In this document: piece after piece, positions 56,564-64,000 of the stretch
Layout: each line of letters opens with the position of its first letter
Numbering within the stretch: position 1 is the stretch's first letter
Source: Garcia nutans
Lineage: Eukaryota; Streptophyta; Magnoliopsida; Malpighiales; Euphorbiaceae
Length of the DNA stretch: 64,000 nucleotides
Direction of reading: 5' to 3'
NCBI GenBank assembly: GCA_947685225.1
Contig: CANTUV010000024.1
Coordinates: 20,974,001 to 21,038,000 of the forward strand
The notes under the pieces: model-generated
What the model was told of the DNA's origin: nothing
The model's database searches: none
What the model saw: only the letters and a program-made list of their open reading frames with translations
Translations under genes and position numbers: made by a program

Positions 56564-56713
56564 CCCACGGTCGTGGTCTCACACCCCCACGGTCGTGGCC
56601 TCACAACCCCACGGTCGTGGTCTCACAAACCCCCACGGGTGTGGGTTAGAAAATGAATTGTCCAATTGTTTAACACCCCCACGGTCGTGGCATCCAAGGG
56701 CCACGGGCGTGGC
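56564..56713. repeat. CCACGGTCGTGG palindrome array, J 3' LTR
   Basis: Five to six CCACGGTCGTGG or CCACGGGCGTGG sites, the first ones about 23 bp apart ('gtggtctcacaaccc' spacer). This is the short-period counterpart of the 63-bp arrays. The 5' LTR copy is at 63789-63938. Confidence 0.85.
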
Positions 56714-57471
56714 ATCCAAAATGTTTCTATTTTGGACCAAACTCATGTATTCTATGCTTTCAATTCCATTAAACACAAACACAATGAAAATCTACAAAAA
56801 ATAATTGATCAAACACAATATTGACATCAATTACCAAATCACAACTCTTACTCTTTCAACACCAACCTAATTCCTTTTCTTCAATTCAATCCCAAAATCA
56901 AAATCAATTAAACCCAACACTCTCAAACACACCACAATCAAACATACTCATACTATCCACAATCAAACATCAAACTCAAATACAACTCAAAATAAAACAA
57001 GGAAATCAAGAAGAAACTTACCAAAGTTAATGAAATTTCTCAAATCTCCAACTTGATCACTTGAATTCTCCTTCAATTTTGAGCTTAGGAAAACAAAACT
57101 CTCTTTCCCTCTTTAGCTTTGTGATGCCCGGCCAACCAAAGAAAGAAGAAGAAAATGAAGAAGAAAAAGAGACAAAGTCAACTTTTATTCTCCACTTAAA
57201 CCTCCACCAAGCAATAAATCATTAAAATATTCTAATATTTTCTCTTCCACTCATTTATTTTCCTTTTAATTAATTTCACTAATTTAAAATCAACAAATAT
57301 CTTCGTTTGACTTTAATCACCTTGACTTGTATATGTTGTATATATATCTATATATACAACATATACACTCTCTCTCTTTACTTCTTTTCTCTTTCCATTA
57401 AACATATACACTTAATCCAAATACAACAATAAATATTCCAAAACTTTTAGGGTATACTTTGGGATATTACA

Positions 57472-57508
57472 ATTCTCCCCCTCTAAAAAAAATTTCGTCC
57501 TCGAAATT
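57472..57508 (-). promoter_or_regulatory. Polypurine tract and preceding hairpin of element J
   Basis: On the minus strand AATTTCG-agga-CGAAATT (57508-57491) is followed by 'ttttttagagggggagaat' and the LTR start. The hairpin overlaps the last pol codons. Confidence 0.85.
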
Positions 57509-59175
57509 ACCTGATATAAAGTCTGAAATAGTTGAGGATACTGATCACGCATCGCTCACTCACTTTCCCAAGTTGCCTCTTCCTTTGCATGATTCTTCCA
57601 AAGAACTTTCACTAGTGGCACTTTCTTATTTCTCAACTCTTTCACTTCATGTGCCAAAATAGCAACTGGTTCTTCTTCAAATGTCAGATCCGAACTCACC
57701 TCAATAGATTCAACTGGCAAAACATGAGATGGGTCTGATCTATACCTTCGTAACATAGAAACATGGAAGACATTATGGATTCTATCCAATTCAGGTGGCA
57801 AAGCGAGTCGATAAGCAACTGGTCCAACTATTTCTAATACTTCATAAGGTCCAATAAAACGAGGACTTAGCTTTCCTTTACGACCAAATCTCAAAATCTT
57901 TTTCCAAGGAGACACTTTCAGAAAAACTTTATTTCCAACATCAAATTCTATGTCTCTCCTCTTCAAATCTGAATAAGATTTCTATCGATCTGAAGCTGCT
58001 TTCAACCGATCCCGAATTATCTTCACTTTCTCTTCCGTTTCTTTAATCAAATCAGGACCAACCAACTTGCCTTTTCCAACTTCATTCCAACATAGATGTG
58101 TCCTACATCTTCTACCATACAATGCCTCAAATGGTGCCATTCTAATACTGGATTGATGACTGTTGTTGTAAGCAAATTCCACAAGTGGCAAAAATCTGTC
58201 CCAACTTCCAGAAAAATCAATGACACAGCTTCTCAACATATCCTCTATAATCTGTATCACTCTTTCTGACTGCCCATCTGTCTGCAGATGAAAAGCAGTG
58301 CTAAAGTGTAATCGAGAACCCAAAGTACCATGTAAACTTTTTCAAAACCTTGAAGTAAACCGAGGATCTCAATCAAACACCAAAGAAATTGGGACTCCAT
58401 GCAACTTCACTATCTCACTGATATACAGCTCAGCTAACTTCTCAAGAGAATAGTCCATTCTAACTGGAAGAAAATGAGTTGTCTTTGTTAACCGATCAAC
58501 AATCACCCAGATAGCATCATGCTTCTTCTGAGTCAATGGCAAACCAGACACAAAATCCATTGTCACTCTCTCCCATTTCCATTCAGGCACTGATAAAGGC
58601 TGAAGCAACCCTGTTGGAACTTGATGCTCTGCTTTCACCCTCTGACAAGTGAGACACTTGGATACAAACTCCGCTATGTCTCTCTTCATACCTGACCACC
58701 AATAAAGCTGCTTCAAATCATGATACATCTTAGTACTCCCAGGATGCATAGCAAAAACCGACTGTTGTGTTTCCTCTAAAATAATCTTTCTCAATCTTGC
58801 ATCATCGGGAACACACAATCTATCCTTAAACCAAAGACTACCATTGCTTCTCACATGAAAATCTCGGCTCTCCCCATTTTCGCAATCTGACACAATCTTC
58901 TGAATTTTCTCATCAAACAATTGAGCCTCTTTAATCTGATCCAACAACACTGGTCTCAAATGCAATTGAGCCAACAATGCACCATCATTACAAAGCTCAA
59001 AACTAGCATGCAATGCTCTCAACTCAACAAGCAACGAGAGCGAATAAACAGTCAAACCTGCCAAAGACTTCCGACTCAAGGCATCAGCAACAACATTTGC
59101 CTTACCAGGATGATAATCAATCAAACAGTCATAGTCTTTAATCAATTCCAACCACCGTCTCTACCGAAGATTCAG
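57491..59175 (-). pseudogene. pol: Element J integrase with chromodomain, broken
   Basis: Open pieces 59151-58369, 58323-57982 and 57966-57556 give in order the end of RNase H, the HHCC finger (CLTCQRVKAEH), the core with the first Asp in MDFVSGLP, the Glu region in TDGQSERVIQIIED, GPY/F (FIGPYEVLEIVGPVAYRL) and chromodomain (VKVLWKNHAKEEATWESE). TGA at 58369-58371 replaces the Arg just before DPRF, TGA near 58342 replaces Trp, and TAG at 57982-57984 replaces Gln. After the chromodomain a TGA precedes MRDQYPQLF and the normal tail, which I lacks. Confidence 0.85.
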
Positions 59176-60927
59176 CTCCTTCTGAACACCCAAATATTTC
59201 AAACTCTTATGATCCATGTAGATGAAACACTTCTCTCCATACAAGTAGTGTCACCAAATCTTCAAAGCAAACACTCTGGCTGCTAACTCCAAATCATGCG
59301 TCAGATAATTAAGCTCATGCGGCTTCAACTGCCGAGAAGCATAAGCTATAACTTTACCTTCCTGCATCAAAACACAACCTAAACAATTATGTGAAGCATC
59401 ACTGTAAATCACATATGGTTTATCTTCCACAGGCAAAGTAAGAACAGGAGCTTGAGTCAACATCTCTTTCAACTGCTCAAAGCTAGCTTAACACTGATCT
59501 GTCCACACAAATCTAACTCCCTTTCTAAGTAATCTGGTGAGTGGAGTAGCTATCAAAGAAAAACCTTTCACAAATCATCGATAATAGCCTGCCAAACCCA
59601 GAAAACTTCTAACTTCAGTCACAGACTTCGGTGGACTCCAATTCAAAATAGCCTCAACTTTACTAGGATCAACTCTTATACCATCTGCTGAAACTATATG
59701 ATCGAGAAAAGTCACTTGATCAAGCCAAAACTCACACTTCGACAACTTAGCATACAATTGCTTCTCTCTCAAGGTCTGCAATACAATCCGCAAATGTTTG
59801 TCATGATCTTCTTCATTACGCGAATACACCAAAATATCATCAATGAAAACCACCACAAACTAATCTAGGTAGGGCCTAAACACCCAATTCATCAAATCCA
59901 TAAAAGTTGCAGGTGCATTCGTCAATCTAAAAGGCATCACTAAGAACTCATAATGCCCATATCTTGTGCGAAAAGTTGTCTTAGGAACATCTTCAGCTCT
60001 GACCCTCAACTGATGGTACCTTGATCTCAAATCAATCTTAGAGAAAACTGCTACTCCCTTCAACTAATCAAAGAGATCATCAATCCTAGGCAAAGGATAC
60101 TTATTCTTAATAGTCACCTTGTTCAATTGCCTATAATCGATGCACAACCTCAAAGTACCATCCTTCTTCTTCACAAACAAAACAGGAGCTCCCCATGAAG
60201 AAACACTAGGGCGAATAAACCCTTTATCCAACAACTCCTGCAACTGTACCTTCAACTCTCTCAACTCAGTAGGTGCCATTCGATAAGGAGTAATAGAGAT
60301 GGGAGTGGTACCAGGCAACAAATCGATACCAAACTCCGCAGGGGGTAACCCTGGCAACTCCTTAGGAAACACATCTGGGAACTCCGCAACTGTGGGTATA
60401 TTATCATGTTGAGAACCCACTACTCTGGTATCCACAACATGAGCAAGATAAGCATCACACCCTTTTCTAATCAACTTTCTAGCTGCTACAGTTGATACAA
60501 ACAAGGATGCAAGTTGTCTCTGCTCACTAGACACCATCACACTTCTACCATTACTGGTTCTCAAAGTAACACACTTCTTTTGACAATATACCATAGCTCC
60601 ATGCTTAGACAACCAATCCATGGCTAAGATCAAATCATAATCCTTAAAAGGCATTTCAATCAAATAACCCAAAAATTCCTCACCTTGCACCACAACTGAA
60701 CTATCTCGGTGCACCTTGCTAACAACCACACTATGCCCTAAAGGATTTGTCACCAAGACATCAAATCCTAGGGACTCAGTATGCAATTCAGACACAGGCA
60801 AGATAGATGCACTTATGTATGAATGAGTAGATCCTGGATCAATCAAAGCAAGAACTGAAATACCAAATAAAGAAAATGTACCCGCAATAACTGCTGAAAC
60901 ATCAGGCTGCCTCTGCATCACATACAC
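59176..60927 (-). pseudogene. pol: Element J protease-RT-RNase H, broken
   Basis: Protease (60927-60450) has DPGSTHSYIS intact, followed by GMDWLS-like AMDWLSKHG. RT begins ELPGLPP and is open to TAG at 60064-60066 (Gln position in FDQLKG); then 60063-59860 with FSKIDLRSRYHQL, where Gly of RSGYHQL has become Arg; TAG at 59860-59862 (Gln position); then 59856-59575 with VVFIDDILVYS. TGA 59575 (Arg position) precedes FVKG. RNase H follows (YSDASHNCLG, HDLELAARVF) with TGA at 59251 (Arg position). Each stop is one transition away from the residue seen in I. Confidence 0.85.
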
Positions 60928-62166
60928 TCTCTGAGAAGACCCAGCCTCATCTGGCCTACTGCCTCCGGATGTAGAGCCTCCTCTCTGACTGATCCCAGGT
61001 CAACCACCTCTACTGAAACCTGTGCCCCCTCGACCACCTCTGCTAACGCTAGGTCGAGAAGCTGCAGTATCAGTCTGTCTATCCTCCTACATCTCAGGGC
61101 AATCTCTAATGAAATGATCAGGTGACCCACATTTGAAACACACAGCTGATCCACCAATCTTCCAACAAACACCCCTATGTATCCTACCACAATGGACTCA
61201 TGTAGGTGGAGTAGACCTCTGAACCACTGGAGTCGGAGCACTAGCTACAGAAACTGTAGGTCTCGGTCTCTGCCTCTGATATTGAACTGATCTACCTGAC
61301 TGCCTCAGGCTCCTACTGACTCTCGGAATAAAACTTCCTCTGCCTCTCTTCATAGACGAAGACCCTGCCTCAAACTGGGGTCTCCTAACTCTAGTCTCCT
61401 CTTCAGTAGTTGCTGCTGCAATACCCTGTGCTCTCTCAACACTTCTAACTGCTGCAACCAACTGAGAAAAATCCTGATACCGAGAACCAGCCACAATACA
61501 CATAATAGAGGGCCTCAACCCCTCCTCAAACCTTCTACACTGGTCAATCTCATAAAAAATAATCCCTCCAGCATAGTGACTCAACCGTATGAACTCTACC
61601 TCATATTCTATCACAGTCCGGTTATCCTGTCTCAAATTAAGGAATTCCATCTTCTTAGCATCCTTATACTCCCTCAGAGTATATTTCTGCTCAAACTCCC
61701 TCAGAAAATCACTATAAAGCAAAGTCGGTGGATCATCCATAGCATGAGGAACTGTCTTCCACCAATCATAAGCATCCTTCTGCAATAAGGATCTAGCATA
61801 ATCAAATTTCTCTTCAGGAGTAGCGTGCAACTGAATAAATACCCTCTGTACTCTATCCAACCACTGCTCAGCTACTGCAGGATCTGTAGTGCCCAAGAAA
61901 TCCTCAGCCCCATACTTTCTCAATTTATCATAATGTCTCACTGGCACTTGAGGCTGTGGTGGCGGTGGTGGCTGCACTGGAGCTTACCTCAATAATTCTA
62001 CCACATGCCGTAACCAAACCGGCGGAACCTCATCAGTAGCTGATCTCTCTGGCACAGGAATAGGTGCCTCACCAGCTCTATCAACCCTAGCTCCATCTCT
62101 ACCCTCTTCAGGAGCCATACTCTCAGCACTACCTTCTATAGACTGACGTGAATGAGACTCCATCAC
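60928..62166 (-). pseudogene. gag: Element J gag, broken
   Basis: A start at 62164-62166 reads MMESHSRQSIEGSAESMAPEEG. TAA at 61984-61986 stands where I has Gln (LRQAP). The following 259 codons are open and hold the gag core: [45 protein letters not shown] at 61198-61200 and a small frame change precede the zinc knuckle [14 protein letters not shown] (about 61105-61145), which is itself intact; TAG follows soon after in CPEM. Compared with I, gag length and domain order are the same. Confidence 0.85.
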
Positions 62167-62289
62167 TACCTATGTCTGCAAACATAGCAGAATATACCTC
62201 ATTAAAGATCAAAGACTGCCAATACCAAAACATGTATCTTATTTAAAAACCAACTTTTAAAATCAACATATTCTTTTTCATACAATTTA

Positions 62290-62315
62290 CCTAGGATGAG
62301 AATCTAAGACCTAGG
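62290..62315 (-). promoter_or_regulatory. Primer-site-proximal hairpin of element J
   Basis: CCTAGG/CCTAGG arms in the same 26-nt block as elsewhere; the inner part is less paired than in I. Confidence 0.65.
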
Positions 62316-62326
62316 CTCTGATACCA
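62315..62326 (-). promoter_or_regulatory. tRNA-iMet primer binding site of element J
   Basis: A perfect TGGTATCAGAGC on the minus strand, seven bases inside the LTR. Confidence 0.93.
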
Positions 62327-62697
62327 AAATAATTGTAACACCCCTATACCCCATATACGCACACTACACACCACCATATATGTAATATACGTATACTGAA
62401 TATAGGAATGCTACAATTTACTAAACAAACCACTCATTCCTTTTAACAATAATATGAGAAAACTTGAAAACATTCAAATCATATTATAAAGTACAATAGA
62501 TAAAACATTTATGTGATATGCAGCGGAAAATATAATGGTATTTACAAATACATATACATATCAAAATCCATGTTTTACAAAACATAAAATTTATACATGT
62601 TTGGCAGTTTGTCTTTGATCTTTAAGCCCTCTATCAACACCTCAGCAGCTAGGCTCCACTCGGTCTAACTGAGTTCTCTGGTTCTATCCTGTCACCT

Positions 62698-62736
62698 GCA
62701 CGATGAACAATAATCACGCTAAGCCAACGGCTTAGT
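62698..62736 (-). promoter_or_regulatory. LTR double hairpin, J 5' LTR
   Basis: On the minus strand CTAAGCC-gtt-GGCTTAG, then GCGTGATTATTGTTCATCGTGC and AGGTGACAGG. In the 3' LTR only the first hairpin remains (55511-55527). Confidence 0.65.
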
Positions 62737-63788
62737 GGTGCAAACCACAATAACAATATGCTATAATGAAATGCAAATGTCATACTTTCAAACATTATAA
62801 ACAATTCTCAAGGACATCATATTTCATAACATTATCTTTTATTTTATGATTCAATTGTTTCATCGTTCATAAATCAAATTTAAGCAAAAACAAACATGGG
62901 CCCAAAAAGAATTTAATATGATATTCAAAGTTTAGAGTTACTGCTTTGGTCCATAATCACAATCATCAATACATTTATCCATGGATAATCAACTAGATTT
63001 GAGCTTACGACCCAGTCTTTTCACTCAATCTAGCTTTAAGAATTTGTTTTTGAGGCTTACGACCCAGTCTTTTGACCCCAAAAACATCACATTTCACATT
63101 TTTCAGCTGGACTCGGCTTACGACCCGGTCTTTTCACCTATCCAGCGATTCATAGGCATGCCGCCAAACCCAGAACTCTGAAAATTGAATAACATATTAA
63201 GCACACAATTATTTCAATTACCTCTTTACCAATCTCTTTCTCAATTCATTTCTCATTTCATTTAACATTTCATATTCCATAACCAAATAGGCAACCATGC
63301 CCCAATTATTTCATTTGCACTATCATAGCCAATAACAATGGCTTCACATTTCATCATATCTCAATTCACATTAAAACAATTCATCATTAAAGTATTCATC
63401 ATGACCAATTACATTACACATACATTTTGAATGATCATCATATATTTCACATTATGCAATTCATAGCATTAATCAAATGTATCAACAATATAATAGATTA
63501 CTTAACACATTTACAACCAAATGTGTTAAGTCCCAATGTCATGTAAATGTATGCAACAATGTAGGATTTGTACTTACCTCTAAAACAACTCACACCAATC
63601 TATACACTTCCTCTTCCAAGAATTCTCAACACTTAGGTTAGGGCAACTCAACATCTTCACAACCTAATCCAAAAGGAATAATACACACTTAATTACAAAT
63701 TCACATGAATTCCAATACAATTATTCACCTATTAGTCTCATACTAGACCCATAGATCATAAATTACAAACGAAAACCACAATCTAGGA

Positions 63789-63938
63789 CCCACGGTCGTG
63801 GCCTCACAACCCCACGGTCGTGGCCTCACAACCCCACGGTCGTGGTCTCACAAACCCCCACGGGCGTGGGTTAGAAAATGAATCTGTCCAATTGTTTAAC
63901 ACCCCCACGGTCGTGGCATCCAAGGGCCACGGGCGTGG
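63789..63938. repeat. CCACGGTCGTGG palindrome array, J 5' LTR
   Basis: A copy of 56564-56713 with a few substitutions; the 23-bp 'gtggcctcacaacccca' phase is clearer here. Confidence 0.85.
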
Positions 63939-64000
63939 CATCCAAAATGTTTCTATTTCGGACCAAACTCATTTATTCTATGCTTTCAATTCCATTAAAC

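Larger units (their letters stand above)
55201..57471 (-). mobile_element. Element J 3' LTR
   Basis: 2271 bp; on the minus strand it opens TGTAATATCCC (57471) and closes GGGGTGTTACA (55201). An 87-bp deletion at about 55505 removes the second hairpin of the double hairpin and its flank. It contains three 'cttacgacccagtcttttcac' units (55790-55932), a 12-bp hairpin (56276-56305) and a CCACGGTCGTGG array (56564-56713). Confidence 0.9.
55201..64000 (-). mobile_element. Element J: full-length but inactive chromovirus (Tekay/Del type)
   Basis: On the minus strand: 5' LTR (from beyond 64000 to 62334), primer site, gag, protease, RT, RNase H, integrase, chromodomain, polypurine tract and 3' LTR (57471-55201). 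All parts are present in order, but gag-pol carries at least ten stops. The LTRs are clearly related: the 3' copy has an 87-bp deletion near 55505, and the 5' copy has about 12 extra bp near 63260. The left flank is AGGGA (55196-55200); the right flank is outside the window, so the target duplication cannot be checked. Confidence 0.9.
62334..64000 (-). mobile_element. Element J 5' LTR, cut by the window end
   Basis: 1667 bp are visible, closing GGGGTGTTACA at 62334. Unlike the 3' LTR it keeps the complete double hairpin (62698-62736) and the 'cctgtcacctgc' flank. It carries the same repeat arrays (63002-63140, 63789-63938). Confidence 0.9.

Noticed and set aside
57335..57365. Possible TATA-rich host promoter
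   Set aside because: It is a short TATATA palindrome in J's LTR, with no downstream gene apart from the element itself.

Overview
This window reads as repeat-rich DNA of a flowering plant, probably a eudicot; I cannot name the species. It is AT-rich. I find no intact host gene, tRNA, rRNA or CRISPR array. Essentially every base can be assigned to LTR retrotransposons of three Ty3/gypsy lineages: chromoviruses of the Tekay/Del type (tRNA-iMet primer site, LTRs opening TGTAACA/TGTAATATCC and closing GGTGTTACA, and a chromodomain after integrase in the two copies that keep that end); Tat/Ogre-type elements (LTRs opening TGTAGACCC and closing CGCTCACA, primer site TGGCGACTCC, minisatellites before the 3' LTR); and one Athila-type 3' end. 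Letters B, E, F, G, H, I, J name elements here.

Layout: 1-1158 chromovirus LTR; 1159-4303 Athila-type 3' end with its LTR; 4304-10569 element B (chromovirus, minus strand, decayed, cut in integrase); 10570-11369 end of Tat-type element E (plus strand); 11370-40907 Tat-type element F (minus strand), split by a J-family solo LTR (15243-17753, TSD CACAT), an intact coding-free retrotransposon (18325-28547, TSD ATCAC), a second Tat-type element G (28641-37974) and another solo LTR (38502-40627, TSD GATTT); 40908-47333 element H (chromovirus, plus strand, cut in integrase) fused tail to tail with element I (47356-54696, chromovirus, minus strand); 54697-55200 orphan Tat-type RNase H/integrase linker; 55201-64000 element J (chromovirus, minus strand, 5' LTR runs off the window).

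How the parts relate: no gag-pol here is intact. Most of the stops I could compare between copies fit single C-to-T or G-to-A changes. The 10.2-kb element at 18325-28547 has two LTRs of equal length (3308 bp) that differ at only about 13 positions by eye, so it is the youngest well-dated insertion, yet it encodes nothing recognisable. Its LTR start matches the LTR of gag-pol-bearing element I, so relatives of I are its likely source of enzymes. It keeps only cis signals: primer site, a hairpin just after it, a hairpin just before the polypurine tract, and the LTR hairpins.

The most unusual signals are non-coding: a ~63-bp palindromic minisatellite shared by Athila-type and chromovirus LTRs; conserved hairpin sets in chromovirus LTRs; a covarying hairpin beside the primer site; a second primer-site-like sequence inside Tat-type LTRs; and a tail-to-tail H/I junction carrying a 21-bp templated filler. 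All similarities were judged by eye without alignment software.
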